Assembly: GCA_024449915.1 (NCBI GenBank) | Contig: JAMZAV010006963.1 | Coordinates: forward strand, 29,103-93,102 | Direction of reading: 5' to 3' | Length of the DNA: 64,000 bases | DNA from: Sweltsa coloradensis | Taxonomy: Eukaryota; Arthropoda; Insecta; Plecoptera; Chloroperlidae | Shown here: positions 22,761 to 34,774 of the stretch, one piece after another | How the letters are laid out: every line of letters begins with the position of its first letter | How positions within the stretch are numbered: position 1 is the stretch's first letter | Notes under the pieces: generated by a model | Seen by the model: the letters and a program-made list of their open reading frames with translations, nothing else | Told to the model about the DNA's origin: nothing | Database searches by the model: none | Program-made: the position numbers and the translations under genes

Positions 22761-23540
22761 CTAGGAAAAACGCTTAAGTACCGCCGCGTCTGTTGTATTA
22801 GCGTATTGGTGCATTGACCTGCCATGTGTAAGGCAGACACTTTTCTGTTGTTTTGTGAAAAAATTATAACTAAGTCGATTTTTTTTAAAATTATTTTAAA
22901 TTAAATAAAAAATTAACTTTTTTCTTTTCTTTTTGCCTTATAGTATTTTAAAAAAAGAAAAAAATCGTAATTGCTATTTTAATAACAAATAATTATTAGA
23001 TTGCGCTCATTTTACAATAATATAATAATTCATAAAATTAAAGGTCTGTAAAAAAATCATTTCAATAGGATAAAGCAATGTACGTGTTATAAGTGAAATA
23101 ATTGTTAAAAAAAAGAAAAAAAACCCGTAAAAATTTCGATTGTTCATGAGAAATAACTTTTCCGATTGTTTCTCAAATTTCGTCACACGAATACTTATTC
23201 ATAAATTAAGGTTCTGTAAAAATCATTAAAATCGGTTAAGCATGTAGATGTTTATAAGTCGAAGAAATTTTTTTAACAATCAAAAAAATCGTAAATTTTG
23301 TGATTTTCATTATAAATAATTTTTCGTTGCGCTCAAAAAAAACGTGGCGTTCTAAGTTCAGAGATTTCGAAGGCCTCCATAAACTTTCATCGTCAAATTG
23401 GAGTTGGGTTTTAGCGCCGGGAATCGTGGTAACAACAGCCAAAAAATACAGAAGAAAGAAAGAAAGAAAGTAACAAAAACACATTCGCGGGATTTTTGTT
23501 TCTCCCAGTGTATGAAATGGAATCTGCTTCGCTCATCCAA
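22761..23540 (-). mobile_element. Helentron-like family A element (dup copy 1)
   Basis: The 3' terminus is at 22761 (CTAGGAAAAACGC) and the 5' end at 23540 (reverse complement of CTTCGCTCATCCAA). It has three subrepeats and corresponds to 30342-31107 in copy 2. Confidence 0.78.
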
Positions 23541-24397
23541 TTAAGGTTCTGTGAAAAATCATTGATAATAATCGGAAACGCATATTATTAAGTCAAACAA
23601 ATTTCTGAAAAAAAATGAAAAAATTGAAAATTTGCAATTTTCAAGAGAAAATAATTTTTCGATTGCGCTCAAATTTCACATGAATTATATCCCTCCGTCT
23701 GGGCCCGGGGTAGAATTGCCCCAAGCGGCCTCTGCTATTCGAAAAGGCGATTCAAGAGAAAAAGTCCCACCTGCAAACATCAGCTAGTAAGCGTGGGAGT
23801 ATATTACTCCCCGAACCTAGGGGAGCTCTTGGCTAATCGTCGAAGGGGACCTTGCCCCCTTCCCTTGACGGACCCCCCGGGCGACGAGACAATGACCACA
23901 ACTAACGATGACAAAGACGATGACGACCGCGACGTGAGAAACCCCCCTTTCCTCCCCTTTACCCGTGGCTAGTTTCTGAACGCACCATGGGCCCCCTCCC
24001 CCCACCCCCCTCTAGACCAGAGTGGGGCATATAACCTACGTTTGACGCGTCCTTAATTCCATAAACCACATGAATATATTAATTTCATAAAAAAAAGGGT
24101 TCTCTGCAAAAATCATTACAATCGGATAAAGCATTAGGTGTTATCAGTCGAAGACATTTTAAAAAAATCGTAAGCAATTGCTATTTTCATAACAAAAAAA
24201 AATCGGATTGCCGCTCAAAAACGTGGCATTTCAAGTTCAATATTCGGAGGCCTTCCAGAAATTCTATCGCAATTGGAATAATCGGTTAAGCCGGATCGTG
24301 TCAACATAAACACACAAAAATACAAAAAAGAAGAAAAACATTACGGATATTTTTTCCTCTCAGTGAAGTGAAATGGAATCTTGCTTCGCTCATCCAA
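23541..24397 (-). mobile_element. Helentron-like family A element, 3'-truncated, with SINE inside
   Basis: Only the 5' part of a family A element, from the subrepeats to CTTCGCTCATCCAA at ~24397. SINE family C occupies 23691-24066. It corresponds to 31108-31980. Confidence 0.7.
23691..24066 (+). mobile_element. SINE-like family C (dup copy 1)
   Basis: It runs from CCCTCCGTCTGGGCCCGGGG to TCCTTAATTCCATAAAC. It is flanked by CACATGAATTATAT and CACATGAATATATT, a ~14-bp target duplication in the family A sequence. Confidence 0.72.
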
Positions 24398-24476
24398 ATA
24401 TGGAGTCCCTGTGGTTCCGACTCAAACTCACACACAAGAAAGTGTAAACACGCGAAGCGACAAAATTACCAATAAA

Positions 24477-25256
24477 CTTAGGAAAACGCTTTGGGAAAAC
24501 GCGTTGATGAGCGTAATTGGTGGCAAAATTGAGCTGCCATGACATGCGTTATGCGGATTTTTCGGTGTTGTTTCTGTGAAAAAAATCATTAAAAATAATT
24601 ACTAAGTTGAAGAATTTTTAAAATTAAATTGAATTAAATTAATTTTTTTTTTTAATTAATCGTAATTTTAAAAAAAAAGAAAAAATCGTATTCCTATTTT
24701 AGAAATTTTTTTTATTTGCGCACAAATTTTTACAACGAATATATTAATTCATAATAAGGTTCTGTGAAAAATCATTACAATAGGATAAACATGTAGGTGT
24801 TAATAAGTTCAAAGAATTGTTATTAAAAAAATTAAAAAAACGTAAAATTTCGATTTTCCATGAGAAAATGTTTTTTTCGATTGCGCTCAAATTTCACAAA
24901 CGAAATACCTAATTCAAAAATTAAGGTTCTGTGAAAATCATTAAAACTGATAAGCATGTATGTGTTTATAAGCTGAAGAAATGTTTTTTTTAAAAAAATC
25001 GAGAAAACTCGTAAATTGCGATTTTAATAAGAAATCGTTTCCGATTTGCGCTCAAAACGTGGCGTTTCTAGTTCAGATATTTCGAAGGCCTCCATAAATT
25101 TCATCGTATTGGAGTATCAGTTTTTAGACCGGATCGTGTTAAGAAACACACAAAAAAAGAAAAGAAAGAAGAAGAACGAAAGAAAGAAAGAAAACATTGT
25201 TTTTTTCTTTCGTGTATAGAATGGCATCTCGCTTCGTCGCTCGCTACCTCATCCAA
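24477..25256 (-). mobile_element. Helentron-like family A element (dup copy 1)
   Basis: The 3' terminus has AGGAAAACGCTTTGGGAAAA at 24477 and the 5' end is at ~25256. GAAA microsatellite units occur at ~25160-25195. It corresponds to 32060-32840. Confidence 0.75.
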
Positions 25257-25321
25257 TGGGGGAAAACTCAGATGGAGTATTGAACGAATATCGAAATTCC
25301 GAAAAGCATTGTGATTAATCA

Positions 25322-25492
25322 CTAGGAAAACGCGTCCCGCCGTGTTGTTGGATGAGCGTAATTGGTGCATTGAGCTGCCAGTGTTATGCGTATTTTCTGT
25401 TGTTCTGTAAAAAAATTATAACTAAGTTTCAAGATTTTTTTAAATTAAATTCATCCAACAACGCGGGCGGGACTTATTAAGCGTTTTCCTAG
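25322..25492. mobile_element. Two-headed family A terminal element (dup copy 1)
   Basis: A minus-strand 3' end (CTAGGAAAACGCG...) is joined about 110 bp later to ~48 bp of a plus-strand 3' end that finishes GCGTTTTCCTAG. It corresponds to 32900-33067. Confidence 0.7.
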
Positions 25493-26069
25493 TTTATTTT
25501 TACAAATCCCATGATATTCTCATGTATACAAGTTACAAATGTATGACACGTTGTACATTTAAGTAAAGTAACGAGAATACAAGCATTGTTGTTAGAAGAG
25601 AACCGATAGGGCAGAGCCCTAAACAGACCATAGCATGGCATGCCCTGTCTCACTTCTGTGAGCGCTTGATACTTACACTAAAATACTATTAGATATTACT
25701 AATCATAAAACAATACTACTTTACATCGAATAGAGAAATACAATAGAATCAAAAGTCAGAACTACGTTTCAATAAAAATGAGACATTCCCTACACTTCGG
25801 CCTAATGATAAAATGACAAACTGGCATTATTTGGCTAGATTGGTAGATACAACCTACACTTATTAATAATCGAAAACAGCTGTGAGAAATGAAAACGTAG
25901 GTCAACTAATTGCGGATTAAACCAGTCTGATGTTACATTTGAATCACACTGAAATAAAGTTTTTTATCCTATTCCTTAAATTACTATCATTTTTCAAAAT
26001 TACCCAGGGGAGTTGTGTTCCTAGTGTGACGCACGTTAGAAACCATTTTGATACATTGAAAGTTCTAGC
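25493..26069 (-). pseudogene. LINE 3' end, C-terminal RT region and 3' UTR (dup copy 1)
   Basis: Read on the minus strand, the part next to the hAT end encodes the F-N/S-R-x(n)-WN-x-IPLEV motif of LINE C-termini, followed by a ~450-bp AT-rich 3' UTR. The clearer copy is 33068-33641. Confidence 0.6.
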
Positions 26070-26416
26070 CAGTGTTGTGCCGTTATCTAGATAATGTTAT
26101 CTAGATAACTTGTGTTATCTATTATCTTATCTAGATAACATGATTTTCAAAGTTCTATTATCTTATCTCGATAATATTTTTTTGGTGTATCTATTATCAG
26201 CATTTCACATTAGATAACAGATACAAAACTCAGGCTCAAGTATCAATTTATGCTAACACGTCGTCCTAAATAGTGGTTTGTTTTTTTATCATGATTTTCA
26301 ATGGGAAATTAAGATGGCCAAAAACCTAGATCGGCAATTCAATCTATTAGCTTCATCACATGTGTTTTTTGTAAGCAGAGATGTCCATTGTTTTTTCAAT
26401 TGCGACTTAATGAATA
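26062..26416 (+). mobile_element. hAT left terminal region (dup copy 1)
   Basis: GTTCTAGC (26062-26069) is followed by CAGTGTTGTGCCGTTATC and then several TATCTAGATAA palindromes. It is the same as 33634-33987. No second right end is present for this copy. Confidence 0.75.
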
Positions 26417-27208
26417 CTAGGCCGCTGTCGCGAACGCTTTTTTTTTAGTCACTTGATAGGTAGCTTTTTGTTAGTTTTTAGTATGCGTGGGATAACAATA
26501 GAATGCAAAATATCTCGAGGCCCAAGACTTGCTTCTGTAAGCATGGAATGTGATTATTATCAAGTTTCCTAGTTTTACTTGATATTACTGTTACTTGTAA
26601 CGCACCTATAAAAGGCTTTTATTAAAACCTTCATTTTCCGATTAATTTTGGGCATTTTTTTTCTAACTTTTTCTTGTCAAAGGCAGAACATCCTCTAATC
26701 TTAATGTGCTTGTTGAATATGAACGTTGTAGCCCCATCCGTTGGTCAGAATTGTCCCAAAACATCACGACAATAGTATTATCTTTATTACTCTTTTTTAT
26801 TTTTAAATCGTAAAAGTACGATTTCTATGCGAAATATTTCTTTAATTCCCTAAAATCATAATATATATATTTTTTAAGATTTCAACGTCCAATAAAGTTT
26901 CCTAAAAATCGAGTAAGTCGTTTTGCCCAAACGCGGAGCAATATCACGAAAATATCGCATTAAAATCTTAATAATCATAAAAGTACTGTATCATGAGAAA
27001 TGTTTCTTATCGATTGAACGCCAAAAAGGGGCAAGTCTAAGTTCAGAGATTTAGAAGGTCCCCTCCAATTTTCATCAAGATCGCATATGCCGTTTGGCCG
27101 GTAGGAGCGCGAACAAACAGACAGAAAAACAAACAAAAAACACCATGAGCTATTTTTTTTTTTTTTTTGGGGGTAGTGAAATTGAAGTCTTCGCCTTCGC
27201 TCATACAA
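26417..27208 (-). mobile_element. Helentron-like family B variant (dup copy 1)
   Basis: The 3' terminus CTAGGCCGCTGTCGCGAACG is at 26417 and the 5' end at ~27208 (CTTCGCTCATACA). It lies within the hAT sequence and corresponds to 33988-34774. Confidence 0.72.
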
Positions 27209-27579
27209 ACGTTCCTGTCTCCCCTTTGCAATGTCTTCGTTAACTTGACCGAGGAAAAAAAGTTATTTTTATTTGAACTTTTAAAATACTTAATACGAAC
27301 GGTAACTTAGTTCGTGGAAACTTGAACTTTGAAAAGTTGGCCTACAAACTAACAAACTGAACGTTTCAGAAAGTTCAATAGCGTTTTATATTGAATAGCA
27401 AACTTAGCTTTAAAAAGGCCCATTAAAAACAAATATATAATTCCAAACATTTCAGTCAAACTATCCTTCCTTTGTTCATTTAAATTTAGGCCTCACATAA
27501 TGCAATTGTAAATATTTTGTTAGCATTGTAAATTACTTATTGTGTGTACACCGTGTACACTATGTTAAGGGTTAAACAT

Positions 27580-27960
27580 TCTATCATACTTGGGGGCCTT
27601 CTAGACTCTAAGCTGGCTTGGAAGACCCATCTGACAACGTATGTGGTCCGTGGCTACTCGCAAAACTTTCGCCCTGCAATCTATGTCTTAGATCACGAGC
27701 ATTTCAACTTCGGACCGACTTCGGCTATACTCTCAAATCATCCCGACCCTCATCACTTACGCCTGCGCCATCTGAGAGGGGCCGCTTAATCGCACATCAA
27801 CCGTCTTCAAATAGTACAAAATCGCCATCCTTCGTATGGTCACTCACTCCCACGCTGCACCGCAATTCATCTTTCTCCATCGCGACCATCCAATTCCCCC
27901 TGGTAGCGGACCCCGTCTCCCTAGCACCCCCAGGCACGTGTCTGGGGAAATAACTGCTTG
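27580..27960 (+). pseudogene. Jockey-like reverse transcriptase fragment (dup copy 1)
   Basis: Frame-shifted remains of the same RT fragment seen more clearly at 35130-35500. LLDSKLAWKTHL is readable at the start. Confidence 0.65.
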
Positions 27961-28029
27961 CTTGATGATCTACAAATCATATGGAGGTGTAATGGAGAGG
28001 GAGACTACTAACAGAATCTGTTCTCTTTG

Positions 28030-28570
28030 CTTCCAGGGTGTATGTATTAAGGGTGTGTGGGTAATGAGATACTTGCGTACCAAGCAATTCCCGGTGTGTT
28101 AAGAGGTCCGTGAATGAGATACTTGCGTACAAGAACTTCCCGTGTGGTGTGTAAGAGTGTCCGGGAATGAGTGTCATAGTGATGAGATACTTGCGTACCA
28201 AAGCAGTCCCCCGGTGAGTTGGGTGGTGAGTGTCAGAGGATAGATTACTTTCGTACCAAGCATTCCTCCGTGTGAGTTGTGTGTGAGAGTGTCGAAGTGA
28301 GTACTTTGCGTACCAAAGCAGTCCTCGTGTGGATGTGTGTTGTGTCATGATGAGATACTTGCGTACCAAAGCAGTCCCCCTGTGTGAGTGTATGTGGTGG
28401 TCAGATGAATGAGATACTTGCGTACAAAAGCAGTCCCCCCTGTGTGGAGTGTGTGTGAGAGTGTCATAGGATGAGAGTACGTCCGTACCAAAGCAAGGGT
28501 CCCCTGTGTGAGTGTGGGTGTTGAGTGTCAAGGATGAGATACTTTCGGACCAAAGCGTCCCCTGTGTGAG
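28030..28570. repeat. Minisatellite, ~58-bp unit, ~9 units (dup copy 1)
   Basis: Units contain GATGAGATACTTGCGTACCA then AAGCAGTCCCCTGTGTGAGT. Copy 2 of the duplication has about three units and the third copy one. The 184-codon minus-strand frame across it is a product of the repeat. Confidence 0.9.
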
Positions 28571-29529
28571 TGTTTATGTGAGGTGATATTGTGTAACCTG
28601 CCTAGCAATGAGAAACGAAATGAAAAAGGATACGTGGAACAAACACTTGAATAACTTGGCACTGAATTTAACCTTTTTTACTATGAGATAAAACACTTTC
28701 GAATTTAACGACTTTTTTAAAACACTGAAAATTATCAACCCGAACCACTAAAAGCTGTGGCAATATGTACATTTATCCTATGCTAAACTGTCTATGGTGA
28801 AAGACAAGTCTCTATGTGGGCTCTCTGGTGACCTCGACTATTTAACACTGAGCTTGAAAAACAACTCGTACCTGGTGACCACCCCTGGGCTACTGTGAGT
28901 GGTACACTCGTCCGTGTCTTTCACTGCCTGCCCTTGTAGGATGGTCCTGCTACCAATCGAGGAGCGGGAGCTCCGATAGTGCTGGATGAGAGTCCTTAGT
29001 ACGAGTCGAGACTGTGACGTGAAATAGTCTGGTGGTTCCCCGGGTACCCCTTGCCCTCGCTGGCAGCGGCGAGGAGAGCCGAGCGCCGCTGCCATGGCGG
29101 ACCAGTAGAGCAAGACGACTTCTTCAGGTGGGAGCACAGGGAACTGTGTCCTCCGATGCTGTGCGCGTCTATTTTATAACACTAGCCCCCCCTCACAGGA
29201 GGGGTGGGAAAGGAGGGGGTATGCAACGCATGCGCACTACTGGTTTCGTGAAGCGAGTCGCTGTTGGGAGGGATGAAGTTTTACTCCCCTCCGAGTAAGG
29301 GGAGTGGGGGCAAAGGCGCATGCCGCGCTACTCCTCTCGTGACCGACGTCTTCTGCTAGAGATGGGTTTTAGGGTGGTGACACTGATGTGGAATTTTAAG
29401 TTCCAAATTGCCAACTGTACAAAATAATATTGCAACACATACAATTTAAAATGACCTACCGTTCAGATAGCTTACACCTTGTCCCTGCTCGTCCCAGAGA
29501 TGTCTCTCATTAATTTAACTATACATTTT
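28571..29529. repeat. Duplication body: AT-rich then GC-rich sequence (copy 1)
   Basis: Present three times (also 35796-36731 and 38190-39494). It includes CCGAGCGCCGCTGCCATGGC, a TCTATTTTATAACAC element and a GCGCATGCG-rich tract. The TATA-like element after a GC-rich stretch could be a promoter or part of an unrecognised element. Open frames are conserved only because the copies are recent. Confidence 0.5.
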
Positions 29530-30124
29530 TGGAATGAGCGTAGGATTGGAGCGAAACTTCAATTTCACTGCCCCCCAAAATATTTACTCGGGTTATTTTT
29601 TTTTTTTTTTTTGTTTGTGACACACAGGTCTGTTTGTCGCTCGATTCCGGCAACGGCATATGCGATCTGATGCAAATTGAAGGACCTTCGTTTTCCTCTG
29701 AACTTAGAGGTGTATGTTTTTTGGTACAATCGAAAAAATATTTCTTTTGAGTATCGTACTTTTAAACGGATTTTTTTCGATTTTTAGTGCGATATTTTCG
29801 TGACATTTGGTCCGATTCTGACCAAACGGGTTGAGGCTACAACGTTCATATTTCACATGTAGATTAAGGTTATGTGATGTAGTACCTTTTGAAAAGAAAA
29901 AAGTGAAAAATTGCAAGAATTCATCGAAATAAAGGTTTTTATATACGTTTTCAATTTTTAGAGCGATATTTTCGTCCCATTCGACCAAACGGGTGGGGCT
30001 TACAACGTTCATATTTCACATTGACATTAAGGTTATGGTGATTGTAGTCCTTTGAAAGAAAAAGTTGAAAAAGTTAGCCAGAACCACAGAAATAAAGGTT
30101 TTAAATATGAGTTTATTGAGGTTT
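29530..30124 (+). mobile_element. Helentron-like family B element, 3'-truncated at the duplication junction
   Basis: The 5' end (TGGAATGAGCGTAGG) follows T. The family B block and three subrepeats follow, ending abruptly in GAGGTTTATAAT. The full version is 36732-37318. Confidence 0.72.
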
Positions 30125-30341
30125 ATAATGCATAAAAGCGTTTTTGCGAAGCTACCAAAGAAAAAGCAATATTGGAGACAACAATGAAAAATAGGCCCGT
30201 AGGACGCACGAGTTTCTTTGGATGTTCTTTGGTTAGGTCACCGCCTGCTTGATGTAAATTTTTATTTGTTTTTTAACTTAAAATTAAGATACACGTTAAA
30301 AATTATTCTTCAATTAACCACGAATAAATAAATTTATAAAA

Positions 30342-31107
30342 CTAGGAAAACGCTTAAGTCCCGCCGCGTTGTTGGATGAGCGTAATTGGTGCATTGACCT
30401 GCCATGTGTAATGCAGATTTTCTGTTGTTTTGTGAAAAAATTATAACTAAGTCGATTTTTTTAAAATTATTTTAAATTAAATAAAAAATTAACTTTTTTC
30501 TTTTCTTTTTTCTTAATAGTAATTTTAAAAAAAGAAAAAAATCGTAAAATTGCTATTTTCATAACAAATAATTATTCGATTGCGCTCAAATTTTACAAGA
30601 ATATAATAATTCATAAAATTAAGGTTCTGTAAAAAAATCATTTCAATAGGATAAAGCATGTACGTGTTATGAGTGAAAGAATTGTTAAAAAAAGAAAAAA
30701 CCCGTAAAATTTCGATTTTCATGAGAAATAATTTTTCGATTGTTCTCAAATTTCACACGAATATCTTAATTCATAAAATTAAGGTTCTGTAAAAAAATCA
30801 TTAAAATCGGATTAAGCATGTAGATGTTATAAGTCGAAGAAATTTTTAAAAAATCGAAAAAATCGTAAATTTGTGATTTTCATTAGAAATAATTTTTCGA
30901 TTGCGCTCAAAAACGTGGCAGTTCTAAGTTCAGAGATTTCGAAGGCCTCCATAAAATTTCATCGCAATTGGAGTATTGGTTTAGCCGGAATCGTGTTAAC
31001 AAACAGCCAAAAAATACAGACAAGAAAGAAAGAAAGAAAGAAAAAAAAAACATTCCGGATTTTTTTCTCCAGTGTAGTGAAATGGAATCTTCGCTTCGCT
31101 CATCCAA
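30342..31107 (-). mobile_element. Helentron-like family A element (reference-quality copy)
   Basis: The 3' terminus CTAGGAAAACGCTTAAGTCC is at 30342. Three ~155-bp subrepeats follow, then the shared block (CTAAGTTCAGAGATTTCGAA), a GAAA run, and the 5' end CTTCGCTTCGCTCATCCAA at 31107. It is among the least damaged family A copies in the window. Confidence 0.85.
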
Positions 31108-31980
31108 TTAAGGATCTGTGAAAAAATCATTAAAATCGGATAAAGCATGTAGGTAAGTCAAACAAATTTCTGAAAAAAAATGAAAAAATTGAAAAATTGC
31201 AATTTTGAAGAGAAATAATTTTTCGATTGCGCTCAAATTTCACACGAATATATTCCCCCGTCTGGGCCCGGGGTAGAATTGGCCCAGAGCATGGCTCTGC
31301 TAATCGTAAAAGGCGATTCAAGAGAAAAAGTCCACCTCGCAAACATCAGCTAGTAAGCGGGGAGTATATTACTCCCCGAACCTAGAGGCGAGCTCTGGCA
31401 ATCGTCGACGGGGACCTTGCCCCCTTCCCTTGACGACCCCCCGGCGACGATGACAATGACACAACGAACGATGACAAAGACGATGACGACCGCGACGTGA
31501 GAAACCCCCTTCCTCCCCTTAACCGTGGCTGGTTCTGACCAGCATGGGCCCCTCCTCCCCCACCCCCCTTAGACTAGAGTGGTGCATTATGACCTAACGG
31601 TTGACGCGTCCTTAATCCAAATAAACCACATGAATATATTAATTTCATAAAAAAAAGGTTCTCTGCAAAAATCATTACAATCGGATAAAGCATGTAGGTG
31701 TTATAAGTCGAAGACATATGTAGGTGTTAAAGTCGAAGACATTTTAAAAAAATCGTAAAATTGCGATTTTCATAAAAAAAAATCGATTGCGCTCAAAAAC
31801 GTGGCATTTCCAAGTTCAGATATTTCGGAGGCCTCCAGAAAATTCTATCGCAATTGGAATATCGGTTAAGCCGGAATCGTGTCAACATAAACACACAAAA
31901 ATACAAAAAAAGAAGAAAAAAACATTACGGATATTTTTTCTCCAGTGAAGTGAAATGGAATCTTTGCTTCGCTCATCCAA
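31108..31980 (-). mobile_element. Helentron-like family A element, 3'-truncated, with SINE inside
   Basis: 5' part of a family A element adjoining the one before it; its own 3' terminus is missing. SINE family C interrupts it. Confidence 0.72.
31255..31626 (+). mobile_element. SINE-like family C, full copy
   Basis: A 372-bp element from CCCCCGTCTGGGCCCGGGG to TCCTTAATCCAAATAAAC. It is bounded by CACACGAATATATT and CACATGAATATATT, a near-perfect 14-bp target duplication. Internal landmarks are AGAGCATGGCTCTGCTAATC, ACGATGACAAAGACGATGAC and TTATGACCTAACGG. The GC-rich 5' half and A-rich 3' end fit a SINE mobilised by a LINE. I could not identify a clear tRNA A/B box pair. Confidence 0.8.
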
Positions 31981-32059
31981 ATATGGAGTCCTGTGGTTCC
32001 GAACGTCAAACTCACACACAAGAAAGTGTAAACACGCGAAGCGACAAAATTACAATAAA

Positions 32060-32741
32060 CTAGGAAAACGCTTTGGGAAAACGCGTTGGATGAGCGTAAT
32101 TGGTGCATTGAGCTGCCATGACATGCGTTATGCGGATTTTCTGTTGTTCTGTGAAAAAATCATTAAAAATCATTACTAAGTTGAAGAATTTTTTAAAATT
32201 AAATTAAATTAAATACAAATTAACTAAAATTTTAATTTTTTTTAATAAACCGTAATTTTAAAAAACGAAAAAATCGTACTATTAGAAATTTTTTTTATTT
32301 GCGCACAAATTTTACACGAATATATTAATTCATAAAATTAAGGTTCTGTAGAAAAAATCATTACGATAGGATAAATCATGTAGGTGTTATAAGTCAAAGA
32401 ATTGTTAAAAAAAATAAAAAAACGTAAAATTTCGATTTTCATGAGAAAATGTTTTTCGATTGCGCTCAAATTTCACACGAATACCTAAATTCATAAATTT
32501 AAGGTTCTGTGAAAAAATCATTAAAATCGGATAAAGCATGTAGGTGTTATAAGCTGAAGAAATGTTTAAAAAATCGAGAAAAATCGTAAAATTGCGATTT
32601 TAATAAGAAATCAGTTTCCGATTGCGCTCAAAAACGTGGCAGTTCTAAGTTCAGAGATTTCGAAGGCCTCCATAAAATGTCATCGTAATTGGAGTATCAG
32701 TTTAGCCGGAATCGTGTTAAGAAACACACAAAAAAAAGAAA

Positions 32742-32773
<32 letters not shown>

Positions 32774-32840
32774 AAAACATTGTTTTTTTTCTTCAGTGTA
32801 GTAGAATGGAATCTTCGCTTCGCTCGCTACGCTCATCCAA
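32060..32840 (-). mobile_element. Helentron-like family A element (dup copy 2)
   Basis: It runs from CTAGGAAAACGCTTTGGG to GCTTCGCTCGCTACGCTCAT plus CCAA. The GAAA microsatellite at 32739-32775 is longer than in sister elements. Confidence 0.8.
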
Positions 32841-32899
32841 TTACTCAGATTGGAGTATTGGAACAATATCGAAATTCCGAAAAGCAATTGTGATTATCA

Positions 32900-33067
32900 C
32901 TAGGAAAACGCGTCCCGCCGCGTTGTTGGATGAGCGTAATTGGTGCATTGAGCTGCCATGTGTTATGCGTATTTTCTGTTGTTCTGTAAAAAAATTATAA
33001 CTAAGTTCAAGATTTTTTTTAAATTAAATTCATCCAACAACGCGGCGGGACTTAAGCGTTTTCCTAG
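32900..33067. mobile_element. Two-headed family A terminal element
   Basis: A 168-bp element with CTAGGAAAACGCG at one end and GCGTTTTCCTAG at the other. Both end hairpins and both GGATGAGC/CATCC repeats are kept, but no 5' end. It is made of a truncated minus-strand 3' segment joined to ~48 bp of plus-strand 3' end. Confidence 0.75.
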
Positions 33068-33641
33068 TTTATTTTTTACAATCCACATGATATTCTCATG
33101 TATACAAGGTTACAAATGTATGAACAATGTACATTTAACAGTAAAGTAACGAGAATACCAGCATGGTTGTAGAAGAGAAACAGATAGGGCAGAGCCCCAT
33201 AGCATGGCATGCCTGTTTCACTTCTGTGAGCGCTTGATACTTAAAACTAAAAACTATTAAGATATTACTAATCATAAAACAATACTACGTTACATTGAAA
33301 TAGAGAAATACAATAGAATCAAAAGTCAGAACTACGTTTCAATAAAATAGGAGACATTCACTACACTTAGGGCCTAATGATAAAATGACAAACATGGCAT
33401 TATTTGGCTAGATTGGTAGATACAACCTACACTTATTAATAATCGAAAAACAGCTGTGAGAAATGAAAACCGTAGGTCAACTAATGCGGATTAAAACCAG
33501 TCTGATGTTACATTTGAATCACTGAAATAAAGTTTTTATCCTATTCTTAAAATTACTATCATTTTTCACTTCCAGGGGTATTGTGTTCCATAGTGTGACT
33601 GCACGGTTGTAGAAACCATTTTGATACATTGAAGTTCTAGC
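33068..33641 (-). pseudogene. LINE C-terminal RT region and 3' UTR, split by a hAT element
   Basis: On the minus strand, codons next to the hAT end read MYQNGFYNRAVTLWNTIPLE and continue about 16 codons to a stop. F-x-NR-x(n)-LWN-x-IP is the usual end of Jockey/CR1/L2-type LINE proteins. The upstream part lies across the hAT at 42958-43092 and ends LNPPRART. Taking out the hAT and one 8-bp repeat joins the two parts in frame. The remainder (33068-33500) is 3' UTR-like and AT-rich. Confidence 0.72.
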
Positions 33642-33987
33642 CAGTGTTGTGCCATTATCTAGATAATGTTATCTAGATAACATTGTGTTATCTATTATCT
33701 TATCTAGATAACATGATTTCAAAGTATCTATTATCTTATCTCAGATAATATTTCTGGTTATCTATTATCTGAATTTTCACATTAGATAACAGATACAAAA
33801 AATCAGGATCAAGTATCAATTAATGCTAACACGTCGTCTAAAATAGTGTTTGTTTTTTAATCATGATTTTCAATGGGAAGATTAAGATTGGCCAAAACCT
33901 AGATCGCAATTCAATCTATTAGCTTCATCACATGTGGTTTTTGTAAGCAGAGAATGTCCATTGTTTTCAATTGGGACTTAATGAATA

Positions 33988-34774
33988 CTAGGTCGCTTCG
34001 CGAACGCTTCTTTTAGTCACATTGATAGGTGAGCTTTTTGTAAGTTTTTAGTATGCGTGGGATAACAATAGAATGCAAAATATCTCGAGGCCCAAAGACT
34101 TGCTTCTGTAAGCATGGAAGGTGATTATTGTCAAGTTTCTAGTTACTTGATATTACTTGTTAATTGTACACCTATAAAAGGCTTTTATTAAAACCTTTAT
34201 TTCGATGAATTTTGGCATTTTTAGCAACTTTTTCTTTCAAAAGGCAAAACATCACTATAATCTTAATGTGCTTGTTGAATATGAACGTTGTAGCTCCATC
34301 CGTTTGGTCAGAATTGTCCCAAACATCACGAAAATAGTATTGTAATATCACTTTTTTATTTTTTATCGTAAAAGTACGATTTCTATGCGAAATATTTCTT
34401 TAAATGTCCCTAAAATCATAGTATATATAATTTTTAAGATTTCAAACGTTCCAATAAAGTTTCCTAAGATCGGAGTAGTCGTTTGCCCAAACGCGAGCCA
34501 AATATCACGAAAATATTGCATTAAAAATCGTAAAAAATTGTAAAAGTACAGTATTCATGAGAAATATTTCTTCGATTGTACCCAAAAACGTGGCAAGTCT
34601 AAGTTCAGAGATTTCGAAGGTCCCCTCTAATTTTCATCAAGATCGCATATGCCGTTTGGCCGGTAGAGCGCGAACAAACAGACAGAAAAACAAACAAAAA
34701 AACACCCGAGCTAATTTTTTTTTTTTTTTGGGGGGGGGGTTAGTGAAATTGAAGTCTTCGCTTCGCTCATCCAA
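33988..34774 (-). mobile_element. Helentron-like family B variant in the hAT
   Basis: The 3' terminus CTAGGTCGCTTCGCGAACGC has a different hairpin from the main B type. The 5' end CTTCGCTTCGCTCATCCAA is at 34774. The block with GCCGTTTGGCCGGTAGAGCG lies next to the 5' end. Confidence 0.8.

Larger units (their letters stand above)
22553..30124. repeat. Tandem segmental duplication, copy 1
   Basis: The whole block recurs in the same order and orientation at 30125-37155: family A elements, SINE, LINE 3' end, hAT left end, family B element, Jockey-like RT fragment, minisatellite, GC-rich body and a second family B element. Copy 1 carries many extra one-base indels and a longer minisatellite. The right boundary cuts a family B element and joins it directly to the subfamily D hairpin sequence that opens copy 2. 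Confidence 0.88.

Noticed and set aside
27977..28531. 184-codon minus-strand open frame, the longest in the window
   Set aside because: It lies within the 58-bp minisatellite. The Thr/His-rich translation is a by-product of the repeat and is not kept in the copies with fewer units.
28030..28570. CRISPR-like regular repeats
   Set aside because: Repeats are contiguous with no unique spacers, and the window is clearly eukaryotic.
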